Part shown: positions 16,501 through 26,069 of the stretch, in pieces
How positions within the stretch are numbered: position 1 is the first letter of the stretch
How the letters are laid out: every line of letters begins with the position of its first letter
From: Actinoplanes sp. L3-i22
Lineage (GTDB): Bacteria; Actinomycetota; Actinomycetes; Mycobacteriales; Micromonosporaceae
Length of the DNA: 64,000 nt
Assembly (NCBI RefSeq): GCF_019704555.1
Contig: NZ_AP024745.1
Coordinates: 5,898,501-5,962,500, forward strand
Direction: 5' to 3'
Translations under genes and position numbers: made by a program
The notes under the pieces: generated by a model
What the model was told of the DNA's origin: nothing
Databases searched by the model: none
What the model saw: the letters and a program-made list of their open reading frames with translations, nothing else

Positions 16501-18351
16501 GCTCCGGCCGGACGCCACCCGCAGCAGCTCCAGGTCGACCTCGCCGCCCAGCCCGGCCATCGTCTCGATCATGTCGCGGGCCTCGTCCGGCAGCGCCGCG
16601 ATCCGGGTGCCGAGCAGGTCGAGCACGTCGCCGTGGCCGACGAACCGGCGGACCGCCGTCTCGGCCCACCGCCACCCGTCGCCCTCCGGGACCAGCACGC
16701 CCTCCCGGCGCAGCGCGTTCAGCAGCTCGACGGTGTCGAACGGGTTCCCGCCGGTGCGTTCGGCGAGGACCGCGGCCAGCGGCGCGGCGGCGCCGACCGG
16801 CAGCCGCAGCATCTCCGCGACCAGCTGCGGCAGGTCGCCCGGCCCGAGGTTGGCCAGCCGGATCTCGCCGGCGTCGCCGTGGTCGCGGTGCAGCCGGGCG
16901 AGCAGCTCGGTCAGCGGGTGCGCCGCGTCGACCTCCGCCTCGCGGTAGGCGCCGAGGACCAGCAGCCCGGGCAGGTCGGCCTGGTCGAGCACGTCGTCGA
17001 GGAACCGGAACGCGGCGGCCGACGCCCACTGCAGGTCGTCGAGGAAGAACACCACCGGGCTGGTGCCACTGGCGACCGTCCGCAGCACCGCGAGCACGGC
17101 CAGCCGCAGCCGGGCGAACAGGGCCCGCGGGTCGTCGGCGCGCGGCTCGGCGGCCTCCTCGCCGAGCAGCGCGCGAAACGGCGGCATCATGCTGCTGACC
17201 AGGCCGCAGTTCGGGCCGAGCGCGTCCCGCAGCCGGGTCCGCAGCTCGGTCACCACCTCGTCCGGCTCGGCGAGCAGCTGACTGCCGAGAAGATCGAAGG
17301 CTTCCCGTACGGCGTCGCCGGCCAGGTCCTGCCGGAACTGGTCGAACTTGCCGGTCACGAACCGCCCGCCGGCCCGCTCGACGGCCGGCCGGAGCCGGTC
17401 CACCAGGCTGGTCTTGCCGACCCCGGGCGGCCCGGTGACCAGGGCCAGCGCGCTGTGCCCGGCGGTGGCGCCGGCGAGCAGCGCGTGCAGCGCGGCGAGC
17501 GGCTCGGCCCGGCCGATCAGCCGGGCCGGCGCGGCCAGGCGCAGCGGGAAGTCCCGGGTGCCGAGCTCGTCGAGCCGGCCGTCGCGCAGCCGCGCCAGGT
17601 CGTAGGCCAGGCCCTCGGCGCTCTGGTAGCGCTGGTCCGGCTCCTTCCGCAGCAGCCGCATGATGATCCCCGACAGCAGGGCCGGCACCCGCGGGTTCAC
17701 CTCGGCGGGCGGTTCCGGGACCCGGGCCAGGTGGTCGTGGATCAGGCTCAGCGGGTCCCGGTCGCGGCCGAACGGCGGCGCGCCGGTGGCCAGCTCGTAC
17801 AGGGTGGCGCCGAGCGCGTAGAGGTCGGCGCGGTGGTCGACCGGGCGGCCGGTGCGCCCGGTCTGCTCCGGCGCCAGGTACGGCAGCGTGCCGGCCAGCC
17901 CGTCCTCGGGCACCTGCGTGTGGTGATCCTGAACGGTCAGGGCGGCCAGTTCGAAGTCGATCAGGACCGGTTCCCCGGAGCCGTCCGCGATCAGCACGTT
18001 GGCCGGGCTGACGTCGCGGTGGATCACTCCGTGCCGGTGGATCGCGGCGAGCACCCCGGCCAGCCGGTGCGCGAGCCCGGCCAGGTCGCCGGGATCCCAC
18101 GGGACCGGCAGGTCGGCGAGCGTGCGTGCGGGCGTGTCCCGCAACGTGAGCCGGCCCTCGCCGACCAGTTGCGGGGTGCCGTCGACCCCGGCCAGCCGTT
18201 TCAGCGCGGCCAGCTCGTTGCGCAGCCGCTCCTCGGCGCCCGGGCCGAGTGGCTGCTTGTCGATCAGCCACCCGCCGTCCGCGCCGCGGATCCGGGTGAC
18301 TCGGGTGCGCTCGCTGTCATAGAGCAGCTCTTCCAGCTGGTCAGACGTCAC
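13555..18351 (-). CDS. Ser/Thr kinase-AAA ATPase-GAF-GGDEF multidomain signalling protein
   Basis: A single 1598-residue cytosolic protein. Residues 1 to about 265 are a Ser/Thr kinase domain: Lys32, catalytic loop HRDVSPAN (111-118), then APEQTGR and DLYALGATLYELATG. The metal-binding motif is DFE (132-134) rather than DFG. An AAA/MalT-like ATPase follows, with Walker A TGPPGVGKTSL near 307 and Walker B-like VVFFLDDLQWAS. A long TPR-like helical region runs to about 1260. A GAF domain (about 1265-1410) and a GGDEF domain come last, with TDPLTGLPNRRK and the active-site motif YGGEEF near 1513. The first three parts match known kinase/ATPase/GAF/histidine-kinase receptors, but here the output is a diguanylate cyclase. 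Its stop overlaps the next gene. Confidence 0.9.
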   Translation of the reverse strand: MTSDQLEELLYDSERTRVTRIRGADGGWLIDKQPLGPGAEERLRNELAALKRLAGVDGTPQLVGEGRLTLRDTPARTLADLPVPWDPGDLAGLAHRLAGVLAAIHRHGVIHRDVSPANVLIADGSGEPVLIDFELAALTVQDHHTQVPEDGLAGTLPYLAPEQTGRTGRPVDHRADLYALGATLYELATGAPPFGRDRDPLSLIHDHLARVPEPPAEVNPRVPALLSGIIMRLLRKEPDQRYQSAEGLAYDLARLRDGRLDELGTRDFPLRLAAPARLIGRAEPLAALHALLAGATAGHSALALVTGPPGVGKTSLVDRLRPAVERAGGRFVTGKFDQFRQDLAGDAVREAFDLLGSQLLAEPDEVVTELRTRLRDALGPNCGLVSSMMPPFRALLGEEAAEPRADDPRALFARLRLAVLAVLRTVASGTSPVVFFLDDLQWASAAAFRFLDDVLDQADLPGLLVLGAYREAEVDAAHPLTELLARLHRDHGDAGEIRLANLGPGDLPQLVAEMLRLPVGAAAPLAAVLAERTGGNPFDTVELLNALRREGVLVPEGDGWRWAETAVRRFVGHGDVLDLLGTRIAALPDEARDMIETMAGLGGEVDLELLRVASGRSVEEITVALRPAADDGLVAVDAATARFRHDRVHQAAFGRLAADERARLSLTLARRLAAVPEHALAAAPQYLAAVRAFAVPEISLPAEKRTATALMRHAAHAARLVANHAAAEVYLAAALRLLEKTDSAYDDTRAEWHAALCALGRFDAADEVFGQFEVGDHDPVWFAGPVAEQVGSLTNRRMLAEALALGLDLLGALDLDVPGPAEMGPEIGSGLATFYTWLANYGDDPDHPELTDERLLAVAHLLNRLAPAAFFADQQMMAWLVAQAARIWATHGVCAALAGTVGNIGVITIGSGGEYRAAYDALRVIIATGEKHGYEPEVSQVKFLHALAGVPWFEPLENGVRLAHQARDGLLRGGDLRSAFYTYYASVPQTLGSAPALDAFVQEAAAAQAFGARIGAEYETSMFVVGQHLVRVLRGEAGAGASLGEFPELAGNDAASAFFASAQALAAAILGDDDRLAEHSAVAVRLLPTIPGVYLQAPAHMMAVLGAAIRITAGRDRTAALADLDRSRDFLAERALDQPGNFRHLHRFAEATRAAALGDFQAAAVAYDTALQDASTTGRSWHAPLIAERAARFYLANGLDHVGDRLLAEAVQGYSRWGAVGKVHELKRAYPSLGSALGGAATPRNTTIDGNHSINLSTEVIDLMAVLEAARVLSSETDLDSLRRRVQHVLKAMTGATGVRVALWDAAVGGWSFDGDAGVPMTAIRYAERTREPLVVDDVTLDGRVGRDPYLAGLEHCSLLVVPVLSQGQPRAMLVLENRLTRRAFSAGRLDAVQLIAGQLTVSLENAQVYASLERKVAERTEALAEANRRLELLTVTDPLTGLPNRRKLNAFLDAEWLRSLRSGEPVGVAMVDIDFFKKYNDHYGHQGGDNCLRLVAEALRDSVRVTDLVARYGGEEFCIVMPGANEENAVMVAERACRAVARLREPHLLADAGVVTVSVGVTSATPAAAAGPDQLTKLADEALYEAKRGGRNRVVSG

Positions 18352-18512
18352 GCAGTGAAGATCGGCAGCTCGGTGCGATTCGTTACACCGGAGAGCGAAC
18401 CCTCAACCCGGGCGGCGGCCGGCCGCCACCGGGATCTGTGCGCTTTCTGTGGGTTGCGTGTGTCCGGTACCCTTCGCCGCGCTGCTGATCGCATTGACGA
18501 CGGGGGATTCGG

Positions 18513-19486
18513 GTGGTTGCTCGCAGGCAGGCCTTTCTCGGCCTGGTGGTGGTGTTCGCGGTGGCCGGGTGCTCGTCGTCCGGGGACGCCGCCGAGACAC
18601 CGGGCCTGGCTGACCGGGGCACGGTGCTGACCACCGTCAAGCCGACCCGGCAGGACCTCAGCAACAAGATCAGCCTGGCCGGGAAGGTCACCATCAACCC
18701 GGTCTTCGGCGTCGTCGCGCCGTACGACGGCGAGCTCCGCTGGGTGACCCGCACGCTGCCGAAGAAGGCGAGCGACAAGTCGGTCTGGGTGGCCACCGTC
18801 TGGGACGACGACATCCCGCACCGGGTCGACATCCCGGCCGGCTCGGTCTTCGCCGGGCGGCTGATGGACGACCGTGCGGCGGTCACCAAGGGGATGCCGA
18901 TCGTCTCCGCGACGCACGGCGGGTACGGGATCGTGGCCGACATCGACAGCGCACAGGCGTACCGGGTCTCGGGCGCCGTGAAGCAGGTCCAGGCGCAGAT
19001 CAAAAACGGTCCCGGCCCGTTCAAGTGCACCGCCCTCGGGACGATCGCGGCGCTGCCCGCCGGCACCGTCCCCGAGCCGGTCACCACGACCACGGCGCCC
19101 GCGCCCAACGCCTCCGGCGGCGGCCTGCAGGTCCAGAGCACCCCGGACCCGGCGCTCGGCGGCGCCCCGGGCGGCTCCGAGCCGACCGGCCTGCGCCTGG
19201 TCTGCGTGCCGCCGGCCGGCGTCAAGCTGATCAACGGCGCGGACGTGACCATCGAGGTGATCACCGACAAGGCCAGCAAGGTCCTCGTCCTGCCGGTCGA
19301 GGCGGTGGCCGGCTCGCAGGGCAGGGGCAAGGTCGACCTGGTCGTCGGCGAGGGGCAGACCCGCAAGACGGTCGACGTCACCCTCGGCATCTCCGACGGC
19401 AAGGTCATCGAGATCAAGAAGGGCCTGACCGGCGAGGAGACCGTCGCCGTCCCCGGCCCGAACCTGCCCACCCCGGCAGCGACCCC

Positions 19487-19490
<4 letters not shown>
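18513..19490 (+). CDS. MacA/HlyD-like periplasmic adaptor lipoprotein
   Basis: A 325-residue exported protein. The N-terminus is a lipoprotein signal with lipobox VAGC (Cys around residue 20). The body has the barrel/lipoyl-like pattern of membrane fusion adaptors, for example KVTINPVFGVVAPYDGELRWV, and a C-terminal segment VLPVEAVAGSQGRGKVDLVVG that is typical of RND/ABC adaptors. It starts with GTG at 18513, about 160 bp divergent from the kinase-GGDEF gene. The stop overlaps the ABC ATPase start (GTGA at 19487-19490). Together the three genes look like a MacAB-type export complex; the cargo is unknown. Confidence 0.82.
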
Positions 19491-20226
<736 letters not shown>

Positions 20227-20230
<4 letters not shown>

Positions 20231-21516
20231 TGCGTCTCTCCGGCCGGCTGCGCTCGGCGATGATCATCGGCGGCCAGGGCATCCGGGCCCGCAAACTGCG
20301 CACCCTGCTCTCCATGGTGAGCCTGTTCCTCGGCGTGCTCGCGGTCGTCGTCGTCCAGGCCGGCGCCGGCATCGCCGAGCGCCTGCAACTCGCCGACCTC
20401 GAACTGCAGTCCGGCGTCGACGGCACCAAGGTCCTCTACATGCCGCAGGTGGCCGGCGGGGGCCAGGCCGTGGTCGGCACGGTCAAGGGCCGCACCGACG
20501 CGGTCGCCATGTTCACCCTGAACGCGGTCATCGGCGAGCCCGGCGTGCGGGCGGTCAACGAGGGCGGCTCCCCGTTCGACCAGAACTGGGGCGGGTCGTC
20601 GCAGATCTGCGACCAGTTCGGCAAGTGCTACGACCCGACCGCCGGGATGCCGCAGGGGCAGGCGATCGAGCTGCGGATCACGGCGCTGACCGGGGACGTG
20701 CGGGAGTTCCGGCCGTACCGTCCGCAGTCCGGTCACTGGCTCGACTTCGGCACCGCGCCGATGCTCGCCCCGCGCCTGGTCCTCAACGAGGAGGCGGCGA
20801 AAGGTTTCGACCGTTACCACGTGCCCGCCGAGATGCGCGTCAACGGCGCCACCGCCGACATGACGCCGCAGCTGATCGGTGTGGTGAAAGACGGAGATTC
20901 CCAACCCCATGCTTACGTACGTCTTGACGAGCTGACCAACTGGGTTCCGCTGGACAAGCTCACCGACCCGAACGGGGTCAGCGAGAGCCAGGTCCTGATG
21001 ACCGGCTCGTCCCCGGTCGAACCGGTCCTGATCGCCAAGCTGAAGGGCCTCGGCGCCCCGGACGTGGCCGCGGAGACGATCAACTCCCGCAAGGAGATGA
21101 AGGAGCAGCTCAACCTGCTGCGGATGATCTTCCTGGCGATGGCCGGCCTGGTCCTGGTGATCGGTGCGGCCGGCGTCCTGAACGTCGGCCTGGCCACGGT
21201 CGGCGAACGGGTCGAGGAGTTCGCGCTGCGCCGGGCGGTCGGCACGCCGCGACTGGTGCTGGCCGGGATCGTGCTGGCCGAGACCCTGCTGACCGGGTTG
21301 TTCACGGCCGCGGCGGCGATCGGGGTGAGCGTGGCGGCGCTCAAGGCGGCGTCGGTCTTCCTGGGGCCGTCCCAGCCGTTCCTCCAGGGGGTGGAGTTCC
21401 CCTGGTCGGCCGGGGTGTCCGGGGTGATCGCCGGGCTGGTGGCCGGGATCCTGGGCGGCTTCATCCCGGCGATCCGGGCGGCCGGCATCCCGATCGCCAC
21501 GGTCATGCGCGCCTGA
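20227..21516 (+). CDS. FtsX/MacB-type ABC permease
   Basis: A 429-residue membrane protein starting at the ATG at 20227, which overlaps the ATPase stop (ATGA). One N-terminal transmembrane helix (MVSLFLGVLAVVVV) is followed by a large extracytoplasmic domain of about 240 residues, and then three C-terminal helices with the FtsX core pattern GAAGVLNVGLATVGERVEEFALRRAVG. This four-helix layout is that of MacB-type permeases, which drive export by mechanotransmission rather than forming a full channel. A hairpin at 21531-21558 closes the operon. Confidence 0.9.
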
Positions 21517-21530
21517 CCGTTTTCCTTCGC

Positions 21531-21558
21531 GGCGGCATCCCGGCGTCGGGATGCCGCC
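21531..21558 (+). terminator. hairpin terminator after the MacAB-like operon
   Basis: GGCGGCATCCC and GGGATGCCGCC form a perfect 11-bp stem with a 6-base loop, 15 bases after the permease stop. There is no T-tract, as is common in actinomycetes. The minus-strand amidohydrolase stop follows closely, so the hairpin could serve both converging genes. Confidence 0.75.
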
Positions 21559-21570
21559 GCTGCTGTCTCC

Positions 21571-22617
21571 TCAGCGAGCGACCCGCTTGCCCCGGACGAT
21601 GACGGCCGAGGGCTTGTCCAGCTGGGACAGGTCGGTGCGGGGGTCCGCGGCGTACACGACCGCATCGGCCGGGGCGCCGTCGAGCAGGCCGGGCAGGCCC
21701 AGGTAGGCGCGGGCCGCCCAGGACGCGGCGGCGATCGCCCGGTGCGGTGTCACCCCGGCGGTGACCAGGGCGCGGATCTCCTGCGCGATGCCGCCGTGCG
21801 GCCGGGTGTCGGTGCCGGCCAGGACCGTGACGCCGGCCTCGACCGCGGCGGCGGTGAGCCGGGCGTGCACGCTCGCGCCGGGGACGTACCAGCTCGTGCG
21901 CGCCCGATCCGGGTTGGCGAGGGTCCGGGCCAGCGAGCCGGTGATCGCGGCCAGCGTCGGGGTCAGCGCGGTGCCCTGCTCGGCCATCCGGGACAGCAGC
22001 GCCGGATCGAGGCCCATGCCGTGCTCGATCGAGTCCACCCCCGCCTCCACCGCGACCGCGCCACCGGCCCCGTGCTGGGAGTGCACCGCCAGCCGCCCGC
22101 CGGCCGCGTGCACCCGGGTGACCGCCTCGCGCAGGATCTCCACCGGCACGATGTCGTCGCCGGCCTTCCAGTCGATCACGATCTTGGCCCAGCCGGTGCG
22201 GGCGGCCTGCTCGGCGGCGACGGCCGGCAGGTCGGCCGGGTCCGGGCGGCGTCCCCAGCCCGGCGCGAACTGGCCGTGCTGGGCGATCCACCGGCCGGCG
22301 TGGAACGCGCGCGGGCTGTCGTCGGACCGGCCGAACCAGTCCGGCGGGTCGTCGGCCAGGCCGGGGGAGCGGATCAGCGTGACGCCCGACTCCAGGTGCG
22401 CCCGCAGGTCGTCCCGGAGGATGCCGTCGTCCAGCGGGTCGCCCGGGGTGTTCGCGCCCGGATGGGTGTGCGCGTCGACCAGGCCGGGCAGGATCCAGCC
22501 CTCGGCGACCAGGTCCGCGCCGGGCACCGGGTCCGACGTCCACCGGTCGCCGTCGGCGTAGAGGTCGACCGGGTCGCCCTCGGGGAGCGCGAGACCACGG
22601 ATGCGCAGGACTGCCAC
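21571..22617 (-). CDS. metal-dependent amidohydrolase
   Basis: A roughly 348-residue amidohydrolase-superfamily protein. Metal-ligand motifs are visible: ILPGLVDAHTHPG, the Lys in WAKIVIDWKAG, LAVHSQHGA, SIEHGMG and VLAGTDTRPHGG. The family hydrolyses C-N or related bonds in cyclic amides, dipeptides or imidazolones; the closest look is the imidazolonepropionase/prolidase-like group, but the substrate is open. A strong GGAGG lies at 22626-22630, so the GTG at 22617 (eight bases further on) is preferred over the GTG at 22626, which overlaps that site. Confidence 0.82.
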   Translation of the reverse strand: MAVLRIRGLALPEGDPVDLYADGDRWTSDPVPGADLVAEGWILPGLVDAHTHPGANTPGDPLDDGILRDDLRAHLESGVTLIRSPGLADDPPDWFGRSDDSPRAFHAGRWIAQHGQFAPGWGRRPDPADLPAVAAEQAARTGWAKIVIDWKAGDDIVPVEILREAVTRVHAAGGRLAVHSQHGAGGAVAVEAGVDSIEHGMGLDPALLSRMAEQGTALTPTLAAITGSLARTLANPDRARTSWYVPGASVHARLTAAAVEAGVTVLAGTDTRPHGGIAQEIRALVTAGVTPHRAIAAASWAARAYLGLPGLLDGAPADAVVYAADPRTDLSQLDKPSAVIVRGKRVAR

Positions 22618-22783
22618 CGACACCACCTCCGGTTACCGCGTCGTACCGCTTCGACGCGGGAAGTGGCCAGCATGCCATCGCCGGTGATCATTGCCGCCGT
22701 GGGCCGCTCCGCCCGGCGTGTCGCTTCTGGACGGTGCTCCCCACCCGGCACGGCGTGCCGTCTCAACCAGCTGATTGTCCCGA

Positions 22784-23371
22784 TCAATCAGCCGGTTGAC
22801 AGCGGTCGGGCAGCGGAAACTCACGCTCGCCCGCCGGGAAGTGGACCGTCAGGCGGCGGGCGTCCGGTGGTGGGGGTGGGCGGAAGTCCCGGTGCATTCG
22901 CCACGGCGTCGCCGGCCCGCCACCGCTGCCGCCGGCGAACCGGTACTCGGTGCCCACGTCGTCGGTGACCGAGATCGGGATCCGCGGGAAAGCGTCGGCG
23001 CCCGGCGGGGCCGGCGGTTCGATGCCGGGCCCGGAGCTGTCCGCCCACACCTTCTCGGCGGCCAGGTAGGCCTCGGTGGCGGCCCGCGCCGCCGGGGAGT
23101 CCTCCACATCGAGGGTGACCTCGACGTGGTTGGCGACGCCGACCCGGACCAGGAGCGCCCGTACCCCGCCGGCCTCGCCGACCACCACCGGTGCCGCCAG
23201 CGGCAGCCGGATCCGGGGCACCTGCCGCACGGTCACCAGGTAGACGTGATCCGGGTCGTCCCGGTAGTCGACGTGGTACACGCCCTGATCCAGCCGGGCG
23301 ATGCGGCCGTCCGGCGGCGACTCGTTCCGGCGCCGGAACAGCAGCGCGTGGATCACGTCCTCGAAGTTCAT
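22784..23371 (-). CDS. conserved-looking hypothetical protein
   Basis: A 195-residue soluble protein beginning MNFEDVIHALLFRRR. It has alternating hydrophobic strands (DHVYLVTVRQVPRIRLPL, GVANHVEVTLDVED) and Pro/Gly-rich loops towards the C-terminus. No family was recognised and there is no signal peptide. It is divergent from the BioD-like gene across only 23 bp, so the two may share a promoter region. Confidence 0.6.
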   Translation of the reverse strand: MNFEDVIHALLFRRRNESPPDGRIARLDQGVYHVDYRDDPDHVYLVTVRQVPRIRLPLAAPVVVGEAGGVRALLVRVGVANHVEVTLDVEDSPAARAATEAYLAAEKVWADSSGPGIEPPAPPGADAFPRIPISVTDDVGTEYRFAGGSGGGPATPWRMHRDFRPPPPPDARRLTVHFPAGEREFPLPDRCQPAD

Positions 23372-23394
23372 CGACGCTCCTCTAGGGTGGGGGC

Positions 23395-24072
23395 GTGGCT
23401 ACGAGTCGACGGTTGTGGATGGTCACGGCAACCTCGGCGGAGGTCGACTGGCGGGTCGCCGTGGCCGCGATCGCGGCGGGAGCCGAGGTGCCGGTCGCGG
23501 TCGTCATCGTAGGCGTCGTCGCCCCGGATCCGCTCGTGGCACATGTCGCCGGGCTGGTGTGTGCCGACCGGCTCTCCCTCGAACAGGCGCGGGATCTGGT
23601 CGTCGCGGTGTCCCGGGCGTACCGTCTGGTCCTGCTCGCGGCCCCGGCCGGACTGCTGGTCCCGCTCGGCGACGACGGCTGGAACCTGGCCGACCTGACC
23701 GCCGGGCTCGGCTCGCCTGCGCTGGTGGTGGCCGGTCCCGGGCCGGACGCGCTGAACCACACGACGCTCGCGATCGGGGCGCTCGCCGGGCACGGGATCG
23801 CCGCCTCGGTCATCACCGTCGGCGTGGCCACCGACCCGGCCGGGCTGCCGGTGACCCCGATCGGGCGGATTCCGGCCGATCATCCGGCGGACTTCGCCGG
23901 CGCGGCGAGCTGGTTCGACCCGGCCCTGTTCGTGCCGCCCGACCCGCCGCCGGTCCTGGCGGGCCGGACGGCGGTCAGCGGCCGGAAGGTGGTGACCACG
24001 TTGCTCGCCGGGTTCGCGATCTTCATCGCCATGGTCCTGCTGGCCTGCGGCGCCGCCTGGTGGGGCGGGTGA
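23395..24072 (+). CDS. BioD-like pseudoenzyme with C-terminal membrane anchor
   Basis: A 225-residue protein with a dethiobiotin-synthetase-like fold. GLLVPLGDDGWNLADLTAGLG and the region DALNHTTLAIGALAGHGI correspond closely to BioD (the block around 'GAGG..PL' and 'NHTLLT.EAL'), and PIGRIP fits BioD's 'LGEIP'. However, where BioD has a P-loop (VTGT...VGKT), this protein reads VTATSAEVDWR, so the nucleotide-binding Lys and Thr are lost. A hydrophobic helix, TTLLAGFAIFIAMVLLACGA, ends the protein, followed by a short Trp/Gly tail. It is therefore likely a membrane-tethered, catalytically dead relative. The GTG at 23395 is the start. Role unknown. Confidence 0.65.
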   Translation: MATSRRLWMVTATSAEVDWRVAVAAIAAGAEVPVAVVIVGVVAPDPLVAHVAGLVCADRLSLEQARDLVVAVSRAYRLVLLAAPAGLLVPLGDDGWNLADLTAGLGSPALVVAGPGPDALNHTTLAIGALAGHGIAASVITVGVATDPAGLPVTPIGRIPADHPADFAGAASWFDPALFVPPDPPPVLAGRTAVSGRKVVTTLLAGFAIFIAMVLLACGAAWWGG

Positions 24073-24082
24073 CCGGCCGGTT

Positions 24083-24994
24083 TCAGAGCCGTCCGTACGA
24101 TCTCAGCGTCCGCAACGCGTGCAGGGTCACCAGGCCGCGCCACTCCAGGCGGGAGGCCTGGCTCGGGGGCTCCCAGACGACCGGCCAGCCGCCGTCGTCC
24201 TGCTGGGCGGCGGCCAGTTCGTCCAGGTGGGCGTCGAGTTGCGCGTCGGTGAACAGGCCGCGCCACGGGGAGTCGGCGGACGGCGCGACGTTGAGCGGGG
24301 TCAGGCCGTACTCGCCGGGCCGCGGCATCGGCTGGAACAGCGGCGACTCGGTGATCCGGGCCAGCACGGCACGCGCGGCCTGTTCCGCGCGCGGGCGGTC
24401 CGGGACGTGGGCGAGGAACACCAGCGTCTCGGAGAGCGCGTGCGTCTCCTCGGGCAGCTTCGCCGAGTCGATCGCGTCCCAGCAGTACCGGGTCGCGGCG
24501 TCCCGCCACGGGTGCTCGAAGCCGATCCGGTGCAGCAGCCCGGCCAGGCCGGCGGTCGGGTTCAGGCCCGGCTCGTAGGTCCAGTCGGTCCAGTGCGCCG
24601 CCCGCGGATAGTCCTCGATCACCGGGAACGCCAGCGGCACCGCGCCGTCGGTGGCGACCCCGGCCAGGAAGTCGCAGGCCGGCCCGAGCAGCTCCCGGAA
24701 CCCGGCCGGGGGCTCGCCGGGCCCGGCCACGGTGGCCCGCTCGCCGGACCCGGGCCCGGCCGCGGCGGCCAGCGCCTGGAACGCGATCTCCACGTCGACC
24801 GGCAGGCTGGCCGGGCAGCGCTTGTCCGGTTCCAGGCCGTGGCCGAAGCCGCCGTCGGCGTTCCGGTAGCCGCGCAGCACCTCGGCCACGCCCTCCGGCG
24901 CCTCGTCGCGGAACAGCACGCCGAACAGGCGGCGTTCCAGCAGCCGGCCTTCGGCCTGCAAAAACCTTTCAGCGGTACGGAAATCTGCGGTCAT
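24083..24994 (-). CDS. alpha/alpha-toroid (terpene cyclase/prenyltransferase-like) protein
   Basis: A 303-residue helical protein with QW-like repeats, GYRNADGGFGHGLEPD near residue 40 and QQDDGGWPVVWEP near 270, as in squalene-cyclase and prenyltransferase-type alpha/alpha toroids. There is no DxDD motif or clear metal site, so enzymatic activity is doubtful. It is divergent from the AraC-type regulator, with the ATG at 24994; the regulator's most likely start is at 25044. Confidence 0.6.
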   Translation of the reverse strand: MTADFRTAERFLQAEGRLLERRLFGVLFRDEAPEGVAEVLRGYRNADGGFGHGLEPDKRCPASLPVDVEIAFQALAAAAGPGSGERATVAGPGEPPAGFRELLGPACDFLAGVATDGAVPLAFPVIEDYPRAAHWTDWTYEPGLNPTAGLAGLLHRIGFEHPWRDAATRYCWDAIDSAKLPEETHALSETLVFLAHVPDRPRAEQAARAVLARITESPLFQPMPRPGEYGLTPLNVAPSADSPWRGLFTDAQLDAHLDELAAAQQDDGGWPVVWEPPSQASRLEWRGLVTLHALRTLRSYGRL

Positions 24995-25043
24995 GCCCCG
25001 ACGCTATTGGCAACCACCCCCGCGCGTCTTGTATGAATCGGTC

Positions 25044-25787
25044 ATGAGCTACGTCGAGTGGGCGCCCCCGCCGGGACTCGACCGCGCCGTCGCCTGCCTG
25101 TGGCGCAGCGCCGTGCCGGATCGGCAGGATCGGCCGGACCAGCCGGACCGGCCGGGCCGGATGCCGATCCTGCCGGACGGCTGCGTCGACCTGATCTGGC
25201 AGAGCGGGCGCGGCGCGTTCCTGGCCGGCCCGGACACCGGCCCGGTCGCGAACCTGACCCCGGGCGGCCGGATCCTGGTCGGGGTGCGGCTGCGGCCCGG
25301 CGCGGGAGCGCTGCTCGGCATGCCGCTGACCCCGCTGCGGAACCTGCGGCCCGGCCTGGACGAGCTGCGCCTGGGGGCGGAGCTGCCCGGGGACCTGGCG
25401 CCGGCGGACGCGCTGCGGCGGCTGGTCACGCTGACCGGGCGGCTCGCCGAGGAGCGGCCGGCGGACCCGGCGATGCTGGCGGCGGCGCGGCTGCTGCGGG
25501 ATCCGGGGGTGCGGGTGCACGAGCTCGGCGGGCGGCTCGACCTGAGCGATCGGCAGTTGCGGCGGCGGTTCGGGGCGGCCGTCGGGTACGGGCCGAAGAC
25601 GCTGCACCGGGTGTTCCGGTTCCGGCGGTTCCTGCGGATGGCGGGGGAGGGGAGCCTGGGGGAGCTGGCGGTGCGGGCGGGGTACACCGATCAGGCGCAC
25701 CTCAGCCGGGAGACGGCCGAGTTCGCCGGGATGACCCCGGCCGCCCTGGTGCGGCGGGCGGCCCCGTGGCGGCGACCGGTCGGATGA
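25044..25787 (+). CDS. AraC-family helix-turn-helix regulator
   Basis: A 247-residue regulator starting at the ATG at 25044 (MSYVEWAPP); the earlier in-frame ATG at 24993 overlaps the divergent gene's start and is less likely. The N-terminal half (ILPDGCVDLIWQSGR, GVRLRPGAGALLG) is the sensor typical of the DUF6597-type AraC group. The C-terminal half carries the AraC double helix-turn-helix: LSDRQLRRRFGAAVGYGPKT and LAVRAGYTDQAHLSRE. Targets may include the adjacent toroid gene. Confidence 0.8.
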   Translation: MSYVEWAPPPGLDRAVACLWRSAVPDRQDRPDQPDRPGRMPILPDGCVDLIWQSGRGAFLAGPDTGPVANLTPGGRILVGVRLRPGAGALLGMPLTPLRNLRPGLDELRLGAELPGDLAPADALRRLVTLTGRLAEERPADPAMLAAARLLRDPGVRVHELGGRLDLSDRQLRRRFGAAVGYGPKTLHRVFRFRRFLRMAGEGSLGELAVRAGYTDQAHLSRETAEFAGMTPAALVRRAAPWRRPVG

Positions 25788-25875
25788 TCACCGGCCCGGG
25801 CCCGTGGCGGCAACCGGCCGGATGATCACTGGCCCGGGCCCGTGGCGGCGACCGGCCGGGTGATCATCGGCGCGG
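25763..25875. repeat. 38-bp tandem repeat at regulator 3' end
   Basis: Three units of CCCGTGGCGGC(G/A)ACCGG followed by a GATGATCAC(C/T)GGCCCGGG-type tail start at 25763, 25801 and 25839. The first unit lies inside the end of the AraC gene. Degenerate copies and AAGCCTCAGC(A/G)AG repeats continue to about 26040, filling the rest of the gap. Confidence 0.85.
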
Positions 25876-26069
25876 GTGCCGCCACGAGAAGCCCGAGCAA
25901 TCCGCCGGCGACGGCCAGCCGGATGATCACCGGTCCGGCGCCGCCGTCAAAGCCTCAGCGAGCTGCCACAACAAGCCTCAGCAAGCCGCTGAGACAAGCA
26001 GCGAGCTGCCGCGAAAAGCTTCAGCAAGCCGCCGAGACAAGCGGCAACGAAAAGCGAAAGCGAACAGCG

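Noticed and set aside
13708..18630. 1640-codon plus-strand frame opposite the kinase-GGDEF gene
   Set aside because: It is a shadow of the real minus-strand gene; composition is His/Arg/Gln/Gly-rich with no recognisable domain, and it also runs into the adaptor gene.
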